This document shows, one piece after another, positions 1 through 14,411 of a stretch of DNA of 64,000 bases (positions within the stretch are counted from its first letter, which is position 1; every line of letters starts with the position of its first letter). The notes below the pieces were generated by a model. The model had not been told where the DNA came from, made no database searches, and worked only from the letters and a program-made list of their open reading frames with translations. The DNA lies in contig QZCP01000512.1 in the NCBI GenBank assembly GCA_003956705.1, positions 141,434 to 205,433 on the forward strand. The letters are read 5' to 3'. The stretch is from Brevipalpus yothersi. Lineage: Eukaryota; Arthropoda; Arachnida; Trombidiformes; Tenuipalpidae. Position numbers and translations under genes: made by a program.

Positions 1-3000
1 GCTTGAAGAATCTAGACTTCTGGCATAAACTAATAGCCCTAATGGTGTCTGTGATTGAAGAGGACCGTAACAGCTACGCTCCGGTTCTCAACCAGTAAGT
101 GACCGACTTTTATTTCGAACACTATTCTCCCAATTGTCCAGGCATTTATTCCCCTGAGCTACAGAATCATTCTCTATTTTGCGATAATATGACATGTAGT
201 GTGTGTTTTTGTTGAGGTGGTGGATGGACTTTGAACTACAATTGGTCTCGCTTGTCCAGTTATGTTGCAAAATTGTACCACAATATCTGATTGGAAAATC
301 ATTTTTATGACTCTGTCAAGAACATCTAGTGAGAGAATGGGAATCATTGAACTTGATACTTGCCTTATGATCAAAAATAAGTGAAGCTGTCAACAATCGA
401 ATTATTTTCTAGATTTTGAGCCCATTCTCTGAATTTTACACCATTTCATTCTATCTCTCTCAATTCTATGTGGTTTTTTGATCACTCTATAGGCTAGATA
501 TCACTCAACATCTTTCTCCTTTGAGAATCTAATCTCACCAAAGAAAATCCAATTTCTACGATTCAGAGCACCAGTGGTTTTCGCATCTTCTTTTCTCTAG
601 ACTAGTTTCAGGGCTATTTATAACCAGAAAGGAGCTCTAATAAGATTTGTGCAAACTTTCCTAAGAGTGTAGCTGCATAGAATATTCAAATTTTATCGAT
701 TCAGCTCCCTTCACTCGAGAGAATACTGTTGCAGAAAGAAAATTGTGTCCATAGGAAAGTCCAGTGAGAACCCTTTTCCTGGTAACCATTTTCAAATCCT
801 TTCGATTCTTTTGAGACTGAAATCAAAAGCCTTGTGTGAAAATTGAATAGAGAATTGAAAGAATAAATAATACTGCGAAAGCTGTAAACTTTAGCAACAT
901 AATAGAATAGAATTTAAGGCATTCAATCATTAATCGAAATATCTTTCACTCGCCAAAAGGTTTCCTCAAGAATTGAACATTGGACACTTGAGTGCGGCTA
1001 CAATGTGGAGTCTGTTTGCATCTGATATGAAACCTGCCCTCGAAGATCATGAACAACATCGTTGCTGTCGTAGTTCGGCTTACATGAATCTCCATTTCAA
1101 AGTGAAATGGTTCTACAATACTTATTGTAAAGATGTGCCACAATTTAAGGAACAAGTTCCAGAGTATCCAGCGTGAGTATTCATGATACATATCTTTTCT
1201 ATCAAGCAATGATTCACTTGTGACGAAAACCAAAATATGAATCAATGTATGCATCATCTATGGTTTTTTTCTTCTTTTTTTCTCCCTCTCTTCTTTTCCA
1301 ATTGTAGATGGTTTGAGCCTTTTGTGATGCAATGGCTAAACGAAAATGACGACGTATCTCTGGAATATCTGAGAAGTGCCTTTGAAAGAGACAAAAAAGA
1401 CGGGGTAATCATCATTTCAACATTTTTTCCTTCAGCAAAAAATTTCATCCATTAGTGTCTGAATTTTTAATGCTCTTGAGAAATTCTGATGGATCATTCC
1501 AGAGCTCTCTGATTCACTCTCTTTCCCACACATAATATCTTCCCTAGAAGGCTACAAAGGATCAATTTTTTTCTATACCTTGAAACCGATGACGCCTGAG
1601 TTTTTTTCTCTTATCACAATTTTATCGGTGCTTTCTCGCTGTTCATTATAATAATGATAAGCTTAAACGCACAGTAGAAAGAAAAACTTCGAGAACTCAT
1701 CCTGATTAAATTAGTTTTTATTGAATTAAGCTGAATTGAAAAGTGATTGTGATCAAGATTATTCAACTTCTTTTTAACTTTTTGTTCCTTTTTTCTAACA
1801 GTTTCAACAAAGTTCTGAGCATTCGAGATTCTCGAATTCTGTGGTTGACGTTTTCACTCAACTCACTCAATGTTTCGATGTGATAAGTAAATTGGAATGT
1901 CCAGACCCTGAGATAATGAAACGTTATTTGAAACGTTTTGCCAAGACCATAGTTAAAGTTCTCACCGCATACGCAGAAATTCTAAAGAAAGAATTTCCAA
2001 ATTATGTAAAGAATGAAAAAACTGTAAGTGATCTCTCTTCGTACACTCATCAGACAAGATTATCAACTAATGAGATCTATTCAATTTTCTTTCCAGTCTT
2101 GCATCCTAATGAACAATATCCAACAAATGAGAGTCCAGTTGGAAAAAATGTTCGAATCCATGGGTGGAGAGAAGGTAAAGCAGATTAAAGCCAGCTTCTT
2201 TGAATTTGTAACTAATTTCCTTACCATTTTCATTACAGTTGGAGCCTGATGCGGCAAACATTTTGAAGGATCTACAAAAATCTCTTAATGCCGTACTCGA
2301 TGAGTTGAGTGCTATATTTGCAAGAAGGTACGATATTTTTTTCCATCTTCAAATAAAGGACTATAATGAGTTTCATAACGGTTAATCACATCATTTAAAT
2401 GATGATATCTTTCTCTCTCATCTTCCAGTCTGGAGCCTACAATAAAACAAAAAGTTCAAGAACTGAGTAGTTTGTTGGCTCAAGTCAAAACATCTAGTGG
2501 AGGGCAGAATAAAGCTGCTCTGAGAACAAATCAAGACGTGACTGCCGAAGCAGATCATATTTTGGGACCACTTATGGAGCTTTTGGATGGAAAATTAGTC
2601 CTGTTCGCAGAGGCATGTGAACATTCCGTTCTTAAGAGGCTTCTCAAGGAACTATGGAAAATAGTTATACATAACATGGAGAAAACTATTGTTTTGCCAC
2701 CTGTTTCAGAACGCAATATGCTTCTGCATAGCCTACCAGGAGCCAAGATCGAAGATGTTTCACGGCTATTCAGGAATCATGTTACTGCTCCAAAACTGCC
2801 CACCTTAAGTGTTATGGAGGTAATTTGTAACTCTTATTGGTAACTGTTCGATGTGCTCCAATGTTTAGTTAGTCTGTTGAGGTGTCCTACAAAGATATCG
2901 ATTTTCTTTGGAAAACGATTCCCTTGAATTATTTTCATTTACCAATCACTCTTAGAGCACAAATTTTTCATTCTCCTTTTTTATACTAGTCTCTCCCATT

Positions 3001-3993
3001 GCAGTTCGAGAAGAATCTCACTCCAAGACAGTGCGCTATCTTAGATGTGGCTCTGGAAACCATAAAGCAATACTTTTTCGCTGGAGGAAATGGGCTGAAA
3101 AATTCTTTCTTGGAAAAGAGTTCAGAGCTCCAATCACTTCGCTATGCCTTGTCTCTTTACACTCAAACCACAGATACCTTATTGAAGACTTTTGTGACCT
3201 CTCAGACACAACAAGGTGAACAAACAACATCTTTTATCCCTTGAGTAATATCCATAAACTTATACATATTATCTATCTTTAATTGAATAGATCTTCCAAT
3301 TCTCGAGGAGGGCCCAATTGGTGAGGTATACCTGACGATTGATCTCTTCACTCACCCAGGAACTGGGGAACATAAAGTGACCGTTAAGAGTAAGATCAAA
3401 GGTTAAAAAGAATGTATAATTTCTAATTCCTATCATCTCATTTTCATTTAAATGAAGTCATGGAATGTATTGAATTGAAGTGGCCAAATCCTAGTGGTTT
3501 CAAGCCTTTTGTGGAAGTAACTCTGATTGGACCGAATTTAGGAAACCAGAAACGGAAATTTGCCACCAAAACAAAAAGCAATACACTTAGTCCAAAGTTC
3601 AATGAAAACTTCACTTTGTAAGTATTTCAAATACGCTAGTCTTTTGTATCATTTTGAACAACAATTTGTTGACTTTATCAACTTTTGTTCTCTTGCAGCA
3701 TGATTGGAAATGAAGAAGAGCCAACTTCATATGAACTTCATATTGCTGTGAAAGACTACTGTTTTGCTCGCGAAGATCGACTCGTCGGTGTAGCCATTAT
3801 GCAACTGGCTGGAATTGCTGAGCAAGGAAGCTGTTCTTGTGGTTTACCTCTTGGAAGGCGAGTTCATATGGACGAAACTGGATGGACTATACTTCGTATA
3901 CTGTCTCAAAGAACCAACGATGATGTTGCTAAAGAATTTGTCAAGTTGAAATCAGATGTTCGAAATGATTCATCAATTCAGCAACAGCAATAA
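1..3993 (+). CDS. unc-13: Unc-13/Munc13 synaptic vesicle priming protein, C-terminal part (5' end outside window)
   Basis: This is the C-terminal 648 residues of Unc-13, the active-zone protein that opens syntaxin and primes vesicles for fusion. Eleven exons are read: 1-94, 960-1172, 1308-1404, 1802-2023, 2097-2174, 2239-2327, 2429-2819, 3005-3215, 3291-3389, 3458-3617 and 3699-3993. All junctions are GT-AG with matching phases, and the frame runs from base 3 to the TAA at 3991. The text covers the end of the MUN region (motifs such as WFEPFVMQWL, ECPDP and KELWKIVIHNMEKTIVLPP) and then a C2C domain (GEHKVTVK, KDYCFAREDR, LGRRVHMDETG) ending in KEFVKLKSD, all diagnostic of the family. Introns are 64-865 bp. 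The MUN start, C1 and C2B domains must lie to the left of the window. Confidence is high; only the start is missing. Confidence 0.97.
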
Positions 3994-5844
3994 TCATAAT
4001 ATAACTCATAGCACTCGATGATTATCTACAACGAGGAACACTAGAGGTTAATCTTGTGTGCAATGAATCATCTTCTTCCTCCTCCTAGATGAGATTTGGA
4101 TTAATCATCATTGAATGATGACCATTCACTAATAATAATCTTGAGCTCTAGTCAATCCATTTACAGAGCGTGTGTGTATATATATTTCTGATGCTGAAAG
4201 CTTTTTTGATTGATTGATTGTTCAGAATCGAGCCACACAAACAATAAGTCATCCAATCTTTTGTTTCAACCTTTTTTACCTTGAAATGATGCACCTTTGG
4301 ATACTATTCCCTCTTTTTTGCTTCTTCTGAGAGTTTGCCTTTTAACAACTTATTCAGCTTGTTATATCACCTTAAATTGATCAATATTGTTACTGTCAGA
4401 GAGATTACGATTTTGAACTGACTGAAATCATCCTGATTAGTTTCGTTTTTTTTGACAAGATACACTTTGGACCAGAAATCATCATTCCTTAAATGTATGA
4501 TCATAATTGACTCTAGCTTTCTTCTGCCTGATCTCACATTGACCCTTATTTTGTTGATTTTTTCTTCCCTGTTTTTTTTAATTTAAACCAGCCTTTTTCA
4601 CACTCAATGATCACTCCTTTAATTGTGTTTTATGAGCTATATTTTCATATCAAGCAACAAATCCTTTTGCCAATAAGAGGGAGTGCTTGAAAATGAATTC
4701 GTCCAGAGTTCAAAATTGTATAAAAAAATGTATTTGTATTTAATCAATGAAGACAATGAATTCCTCTCTGTAAATGATTAACGAATAGGGAGATGAATTA
4801 ATTGAGAGAAATTTTTATGGTACAGGAAATGCATTTGAAGCGTCGATGAATTTACCCAGACATGTTTACGATCTGATTGAGATTTTACTAAGCTGTGTTA
4901 TATATCATCTGCAAATAATAATAATAATGATAATAATAATCTTTTTTTCATTCCTGCTGCATTGTACATATTATAGAGACTTTATTGATCTTTCAAGCTC
5001 TTTTGATGAGTCTTGAAAATTTGTCTCCTTGTTGATTTCAATACATATCACCTAAATGATTCTTGCGAAAAGAACAATCTTCTCTCTTAAACGCTCTCAT
5101 TTCTATAATATTTTCACAATACAAGCAATAACTATTAGAACTATTAGCACTATTAGAACTTAATTAGGATCTTGTTTGTAAAAAGCATCGTACACGCTTG
5201 TATACGCTCGTGTCGTCAAGGAAAAAGTTGGGAGAAAAATTTCAGATCAACGTTGATGGTGGGAAGGGCAGTGGAAAATTAGCAGAGAAATCTTCAAATG
5301 TCAAGTAATCGATAGTCGAATTTTCATGATGGAATAGGAATAAGAATCGTCTTATTCCAAATCAGATGTCGCCAGTTTGTGTACTTTTTTAGTTTCCATA
5401 TCACTTTCTGAAGCTTCTGTTTTAAGAGTGAGATAACTTTTTTCTCTCCCTCTCTTTCTCTCTCTCTCTCTCTCTCTTATGAAACGATCGAATGGCTACT
5501 TGAGCTCATAAGTTCCCAGTAACTTCCAACTTCTCCCAATATGTTTCGTTAATTGTTTGAAGATATTTTGTGGATACTGAAAACATGTTCAATTGATGTG
5601 TAGATGAGCCAATTGAATTGATTGATTCTTCGCCTCCTTTTCAAGTGGTGTGAGTTTTCCAGTTCTTCTTGAAGTGATGTACATCTGAGCTTGTGAAAAA
5701 AAACTAAAATCATGAAGGCAATGCTGCAAAACGGTGGGCCAAAATAGAGATGACTTAAAAATAGATCTTCTCCTTGGCTGGATGCTGTATTTCGTCATCA
5801 TATTCGTGTAAATTATCCAAACAGTACAGTGATCTCCAATCATT
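3994..5844. other. Intergenic region between unc-13 and alpha2-delta
   Basis: This stretch holds the unc-13 3' UTR and the alpha2-delta upstream region. I see no credible gene. It contains an AAT/AAC-rich run near 4915-4942, a tandem nine-base repeat (aactattag-like) near 5129-5157, and a CT-rich tract near 5440-5477. I found no clear AATAAA close to the unc-13 stop. Confidence 0.6.
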
Positions 5845-6395
5845 ATGAGTGTTTGGAAGTTTATATTACTACTTGCAATTTTGTGTCTCCACAAATTCAC
5901 GGTCACTTATGGTGGAGATGCGTTTGACACCGAAATGTGAGTGAAAACTTATTTCTTCTAAACTGTTATAAGAAAAAATTTTCACAGTCTCATTGATTGG
6001 GAATAACGAGATTACTAGTGTAAAAAGATTTCATAACAAGAATGTTGATAATGTGAATCACAGGATTGTCATCATCCCTGTGGATGCAATATTACTTTTT
6101 GTTTGCAAGAAATAATGACATTATTTTATTCCCTTCGGGTGCTTTTCACTTCATTACATTAGAGTATTCTCTATGCTGCCAGAAGAGAAAACTTCTTGAA
6201 AAGGCAAAAACTATGTTATCTTGACTTGAAGATTGCATAAAAAAATGTAGTGGAACAAGAAAAAATTCTTCCTCTGAGGCATCCTGTGAACTACCTTCTA
6301 ATGGATGCCAACAATTCATTTACAGTGTAGAGGAAACCACCCACAAAGCTCATAAGTTGCATGAGAACTGAACTTCATCTATCAATTGAATGATT

Positions 6396-6452
<57 letters not shown>

Positions 6453-7681
6453 TTCTTCTTGATTGAATGATATCCAGCTGATTTTTCGTGAAGGTTTTTC
6501 TCACCTCGATTTGAAGAGTAAGAGCTTGTCTTGACTTTCTTCTAATTTGATTGTGGCAAGGCTTTTCTTCATTCATCTCAATGAATTTCATCAATTATAC
6601 CCATTCTATTCATCTCATACACTTATGCTCCTTCTAGAGAAATATCTGAATTCAGCTATGCTCATTGTGGTTTCAGATTGAAAAAGTTCGAAAGAGCTTT
6701 CGCACTTGAATCAAACCGATTCTCGATTGGTTCAAAATTATTTCGAAAGGACAAGCATGTGAAGCTCATGAAAACGATTTGTCAGAAAAAAAACGTCTTG
6801 TATGCTTGACATGTCAGGGTGGTCAGAACTTTTTCGTCTATCGCTGAGTGATTGATCGAATTCACCCACAAGATGAGATATGCATCCATCCAGGACAATT
6901 GTGTGTGTATGTGTACATATATGTGAGATCAGAGAGAGAAAATCCTTGAGCGACAAAGTTCTTCACAATTGTTGGAAAGTCTTTTTGGTTGATATAGTGA
7001 TGATCCCAGATCACATTAGGAAGTAAGCATTGATGAAGCAGAATAAATTCTTCAACATACATATAAGTATATCGATGATAAACTATATATCGAACATTAT
7101 CCACAGGATCGCTCGTTAAGGACAGAAGCTCCATGGAGAAGAGATTCCTTTTTCAGATAATAACGATGAATATATATATATATCTAAGATCATCTTCCTC
7201 CAGAATCAGTGCAAATCATTTGTCGTTGAAGTCTTGCTTATGACTTATCATGAACATTTTATGGTCCAGAAATAGGGAGTCAAGATTAACCGGAAGGAGA
7301 GAGAAAAGTAAGAAGAGAAAGTAGAAGACTAGGAACGAAAAGTCGCTCGCAAAGGAGTGAAGTATGTATGTCACTTGAAGTGGCTCACATCGACAACTTT
7401 AAGAGGAAAGAAGAGAGGAGAGAGAAAAACTTGCAAGTGAGATAAACACCAATGTGCCTGGCAAATGAATGATGAAGACGAAAAAGGCTGAGCTACGAAC
7501 TAAAAGCTCAAGAAGCATCCATTCCAACTTCACTCTCTCTCTCTCTCTCTCTCCTCCTCATCTTCATCCTCTCCTCTTTGATCATGATTAGTCTCTTTGC
7601 CATCTTCTGTCCTCCTCCTTCTCTCTCTTTCTCTTTCTTCTGCAACCAAGGGCTGTTCAAACTTGAGAGACAATCTCTTGA

Positions 7682-7725
<44 letters not shown>

Positions 7726-9813
7726 AGCTTTAAGTTAAAAGGACCCTTAGATGAGACACACAGCCGGAGAATGGGAAGCTAACCATTGTTTTTGGGACAC
7801 TTTTGTTCACTATGTTATTCTTCATGGATGAAGAAGATGAAGAGAGGGGAAGAGTAAGAGACAGCAAAGTGCTGAGAGTCACAGGGGCGGAAATGATGGA
7901 AAAAAGCATCCAAAAGAGATGAGAGTAAGAGAGAAAAGCCAGCAACATCGATCCATCTATCCCGCTCTAGTATGAAGACTACTTTTTGCCCTCACAATTG
8001 TGATTCTTCTTCTTCTTCTTCTTCATGTTCGGGAAAACGGATATATTTACGATCGACTCGGATTACCAAGTTGGTTTGCTCAACAAACTTCTGCCTACAC
8101 TTATTCTTCGTTTCTGTCCTTTTGGTGGCAATTCTTCACTGTTCGTCAAGAATCGCATCATATTCATTCCACATTGGCTGACACGACACGAGAATTCTTC
8201 TATTGCGTGAAATCCTAACAGTCTTTATACTTGATCCTTGGGAAAGGTTTCCACCCAAAGATTATGGTGCCTCAAGCCAATGGGTATATTTCTAATAATT
8301 GGCCCTTGGAACCTTCTCTCTATACATTTGAGCTCCACAAAAGCCTCTCCTCAGCCAGGGTGGTCTTGAAGCATATGGAATTCTCACCAATTATTGAGCA
8401 CTTTTTCTCATCACTATTTGGAGAAGGAGAAGAAGAAAAAGAGATAGTTGAAGTAGAAAATTCTTACAACTAGAAATACAATAAGATGAAGAAGAAGAGA
8501 AAATTGTTGCCGGTGAAGATGAGAAGTGAGAAAAATAGACCAAATTCGTGAGGGAATTTTCAAGAAATCAGCCACTTTCTATACCCTAACAGATGTAGGT
8601 AATGTGATGAGTATAAAGAGGAAACATATATAAAATTTTTCTCTTCAGATATATACAAAATTGAAGCCACCCAGATAATGTGTATGATGGTTGAAGAGTG
8701 AAGAGTTTGGATTCACTAGAGAGCAAAAAGATAGGCAGAGAGAAAGAGAGAAAGAGAGTGGAAATATAATCAAAGAGGAGAAAATTGGTGTCTCTGAATG
8801 ACATATTCAGGTGAAACCCAAGCGTATTCAAAAGCTCTCGAGTAATCAGAATTCATCATCATCAACATCATCCAAATTCATCTTCCACCCTCCTCCCTCT
8901 CTTCCCACTTTTTTTTCATATATTTATACATATATTCCTTATTACCACTTCTAGTCAAAGTGATGACGAGTGGGTTTTCTATGGGAATATGAAGCCGAGT
9001 GTATGTGGATGCATAATTGTTTTCTTGTTTGCTTTAAATATTCATATTGCATGCAAACCGAGTGAATAGAGAGATAGAAAAGACTGTTGAAAGGATATAT
9101 CAAATGGATTGAGTGCAATATTTTTCTCGATTATAGAGAAGAAGAGAGAGATGAAATCTAGTCTTCATGTTGAATTTCTATATCTCTTTACTTTTTTCTC
9201 TACATTCCCAATCTTCTCTCTCTTTCTTTTGCTCTTTCTCTCTCTCTCTCTCTCCTTTGATCTCTACCTTCTTTATTCATGTCTATTTTGGTTATTCCAG
9301 AATTCGAAAATGGGCAAACGGGCTTGGAGATGATCTCAATGCCTATCTCAATGAAGAACTATGCCATGAACAACTGGAAAAGGCAAGTATATGAGATTTT
9401 TTCTTTATTTCGGATTTTTTTCTGCTCTTTCTCTCTCTTTCTCTCTGTTCATCTTGTGCTCATATGATTCTGTCGCATGCTCATCTTACTCCAGCATTTT
9501 GTTCCTCAACGTCAAACTGAGAGCAAGATGATCATTCTGATGATCCTCATCTTTTTTCAACTCTCTCTCTCTTCCTTATTTTGCTCCAAGAAAAGCAATA
9601 AATATTCAGGAAAACATCATCATAAACATTTTGCATCTCTCTTTTCTTTGCGCAAGAAAAAACTTTTCCCGCTTCGAGTCAATATCTTTTTGCTCAATGC
9701 ATATATTGTTGTCCTTCCATCCATTCTCGTCCTCTTCCTATCATTTTGGCCAATTTTTTTCGACTACACATTGTATTCCTCACAGAAAAAGGAAGAGAGA
9801 GAGAGAGAGAGAG

Positions 9814-9852
<39 letters not shown>

Positions 9853-11478
9853 TTAAAGAAGTTCTCTATGAGATGAATACACGCTCATGAATGAATTAAC
9901 CTGCTTCTATTATCATTATCATTATACAATTTTCTCTTTCTTTTTCTCTTTCTCCCATGAAATGTAATATACTCAACAAACATCATCGAGTTTAGTTTTT
10001 TGCATATTCTTGTTTCTAGTGTTATTCACTTTTTTTCTCTTCCTTAACAATAATCTACAGAATTATCGAGCTGCTCAAGTAACAACAGCACCTCTTAACG
10101 TGAAAGAACTCTTGAAATCACTCAAAAGCAAGCTTGAAACAATGTTTGATCGAAAGAGAACTTTGGCAAATAATATAGCCAAAAAAGCTGAAGAATTAGC
10201 TGAAAAACATGTGTTCAACAATACATTGAAATTCGATTTTCCAGACCTAAAACGTCTCTATGATCCTGGGATCAGATCTGGTTCCTCATCTAATGGTTCA
10301 GGATCAGACGAGAATCGACTAAAGATGGAAGATTCCAAATTTTATCCGGCTCGTGTTGAGCCTGATCCAAAATTCAATAATGTGTCAGTTAACTATCGAA
10401 TGAGTGCAGTTCATATTCCTACAAACGTTTATTATGGCTTAAATCACACCAAAAACAGTATCAAATGGTCTGCTGGACTTGATCAAGTATTCATATCTAA
10501 TCGTGATCAAGATCCTGACAGTTATTGGCAATTTTTCTGCTCAAATGATGGATTTATGCGCGTATATCCACTTCATCAATGGCGTTATCCAGATTTTTTT
10601 CTCAAAACAGCTAAACCTTCTGGTGAGCCAGAGAATCGAAAACCACTCGATCTGTATGATTGTCGTATGACCCAATGGTTCATCAAGGCAGCATCTTCAC
10701 CCAAAGATATGGTCATCCTCATTGATACCAGTGGATCTATGAAAGGTGAGAAGATGAAATTCTCTTGGTTGTAATCTATATATTCACTTGTACTGAATTT
10801 TTTTCCAATATTCTATGGGAATATCAGCTAATATCTCGAAAAAAAGTTTGAAAAATTTTCCTCCGATGATGAATAGGTTCTCACAATGGGGCTGAGCTGG
10901 TTTTTTTCATTCTCTTCCTTTTTTCATGTGAAAAATCGAAATAGAGGGGAAAACATTCCCTTTTTTTCCGAAAAAAATGAATGGATAGAAATTTTGCTAT
11001 AAAGAATCTCAGAATTCTGCTATACATGATCTCGGATTTCGATTTCTTCAGTTTACAAAGAGAAAATCTTCTTTCTGCTAATAGACGTTGAATGTCCTGG
11101 TACTAATATGCTGTACAAGATTGACCAATACATGTAACTTGTAAGAATTTAGGGTCAATTTCATGTCTAATCCCACCGGGAACTGTCTCGATTCACCATT
11201 ATATACAGACTAGTGTACATATCAGTGTGGGAACAAACTTATTCTTGCTCTCTTTCTTTTCTCTCTCCCTCTTTTCAATTCCCATCTCATGGGTATCGGA
11301 AAAAAGAGCGGGAAATAGGAGGAGAGAAATAGGAAAGCAGATAGAAATTCCGGATGATTTGAAATCAAAAGATTTGTGAACATCTTCTTTCTCTAGAAAT
11401 CTTCCAAATTACTATGTCAGTAGCGAAAATAGATGAGAGAATAAAGAAGAAGATTCAATTCAACTCACTTAACGTGTA

Positions 11479-11513
<35 letters not shown>

Positions 11514-12909
11514 CTCTATTCGCTATTCTCATGCTGTTAGTATAGTAGTTAGGTACAGTTGCCTTTACCCAAAAGTTTCTTTGAGGCTGATCAAATGGAA
11601 AAAGCCTGAAGCAGTATTGATCTGATTGCATAGATTGATGTCCAGCGGGAAGACGATGTCCACCACAATTTTCTCTCTTCCTTTTCCCCCTCATCTACTG
11701 TATTCTCAATCGATCAGTAATTGGCTTGCTTATTGAACAAGCTCCTATTGTTCGCCAAGTGGATCAAGCAAAGTGCAAAGGATTTTCTCATCTCTCCCTC
11801 TCACTTTTCTATTCTTTTTTCTCTCCTCTTCTCTATTCGATAAGCCTTTTTGGAGCCTTTTTCTCAGTCCTTTGATCCCAATTTGAGATCCTATGTGGAC
11901 ACATATATATAGCCACACCGTTATATATCTACACTTTCAAATGATGATTCTTTTCCCATATGCTTTTCTCTATACAAATGTTGATGTATGTGATAATATG
12001 ATTTCTTTTCCCTTATTCTCTTTCTTTCTCTTTCGTTTATTCCCGCCCAAAATCCATTGAACAGGTCAACGTCGAGCAATTGCCCAAAATGTTATACTAA
12101 ATCTTTTGGATACTCTCACTGACAATGATTACGTGAATGTGTTCAATTTTTCATCTGAAATTGACTCCATGGTGGAGTGTTTTCAAAACACACTTGTGCC
12201 CGCAAATAAGCAAAATATACAAACATTTAAGCTTGCTGCACGCGAATTCAAAGTAAACAATCAATCTGACATGGTTAAAGCACTTCGAAAGGCATATACG
12301 ATACTGGGTGATATGAGAAAAAGTGGCTCAGGAGCTCAGTGCAATCAGATGATTGTGATGATAACTGATGGAGCTGTGGAAGATTTGCAGGATCATATTC
12401 GTCGACTAGATCCCGATCGAAGGGTACGAATATTCTCCTATCTTGTGGGCAAAGAGATTACTGAGATATGGAAGACTCGCAATATGGCATGCAATAATCG
12501 TGGACGCTTTTCACATATAAAAGATTTTTCCGAAATTCGTGAACATGCCCAACAATATGTGCCCGTACTTAGTCGTCCAATCGTATTGGATCAAGCCAGT
12601 AAGCCCATAGAGGATAGAATTTATGCTTACACTTCAGTGTATGCAGATGTGACGGTGAGTATAATGGCATTCATTTAAATTGAAACTGATAACAATGGAA
12701 AGCATAGATATTACAGGAGTCTAGGGGAAAATTCGATATTATTTCCAAATTCTCTCCGCTCCGCATGGGAGAAATGAAATATTGTGCAATGATCAACTCT
12801 ATCTAGGAAGTTCATAAGTGTATATATATAGAGAACTTGCTTAATTCTGAGCGTGTTCCTGAGGATCATGAAGTGATAATAGTTGCTCATCATCGTCATA
12901 TTCACTTTA

Positions 12910-12970
<61 letters not shown>

Positions 12971-14359
12971 TTCTGTTCTTTTTCTCTATTTGCTTGTCCT
13001 TTGCGGTTCATTCCTTTATCGAACCATCCAAAAAGGAACTGGAATTGGCCCCCTGGTTGTGGGATGCACTTGAGAGGCACAATATTCGTGAAGCATTTAA
13101 GAGACGTCTGGAGAGGTTGAATCCGAAGAGAGATGAGGATGCAAAAGATGGAGAAGAAGATGGTGAAGAAGGAGTAGGAGAGGAAGGGACAGATGATTCT
13201 GGTGATGACGGAAAGAGAAATGATGTGGTGTCGGATGGAGATGGCATCGATGATGGTGAATCAAAACGTTCCACAAGCCGAGATAATTCTAATGATTTGA
13301 ATAATCGAGTCAAATCACAGTCAGATGAGAAAGATTATGAGAATGAAATCGATAAGGATGCTGTGCCACTGCGAAGATCTCGACAAATTGATGCTGATAT
13401 TATACCAGAAAATAGGGATAAAATTGAGGAGAAACGAAGAAAATTACAAGCTGAAGCCAAAGAGAAAGCAATCAGAAAGTGGAGAATCTTGAATATGAAG
13501 AAAAAAATTGAGCCCCATGTAAGTATTCCCTTTTGTACTTTTTTGGACCAATTTTTGTATTTTGTTGACTTATAAACGTATCAATTTGTACACATTTTGA
13601 GTGTAATGTTTTTATTTTGAAATTTTCACTCCCTGTTTCTCTCTCTCTTTTTCTTTCTCTTCTCATAAAGTACGTATTCGACATGATGATTACACTTGCT
13701 GTTCCTGTTCTGAACAAAACAAATAGTTCGGTAAGTTAACGGTAACATTGTGAGAGTGTTAGAGGAAATACTTTTTTTGTATTTGATAAGTAAAGCAAAC
13801 TATCAGCTGACTATAGCATGAATATATATACACACAATATTTGAGTTTGAAAAATGTGAAGACTAAAACCTTGCCTCCTTATTTTCCGTTAAATATCAAT
13901 ATATTTTCAGTATGTTTAGTATTCAAACCGATCCAACTGTTTGTGTCACTTTAACTCTGCTGATGCTCATATTCAGCTTGAGAGCAGTGAAAAATTTTCT
14001 ACAACAAAAACTTGTTCATCGAATTTTTTGATTCGTGAAAAAAAATTCATACTTCAATTGATCTCTGTATGCATGTGCATATATATATATATATTCTGTG
14101 TGTGGCCATCCTGAAGCACGATATGAAAACATGCAAGATCACAGATATTGATTTTCATACTTTGACGTTATTCTTTTGAGATTCTTTCCCCATACTTTTC
14201 TTTCTCTCTTCTCTTACAACTTTTATTCTTCCCTTTTTCACATGTATTACAGTGAAAAAAAACATCAATATTTTGCCCAAAAATAATCAACATCGATATT
14301 GATTCTTTTCTCTCTCTCTCTTTTCCTTTTTTTCGGGTCCTCCCACTGACCCACTCTGT

Positions 14360-14411
<52 letters not shown>

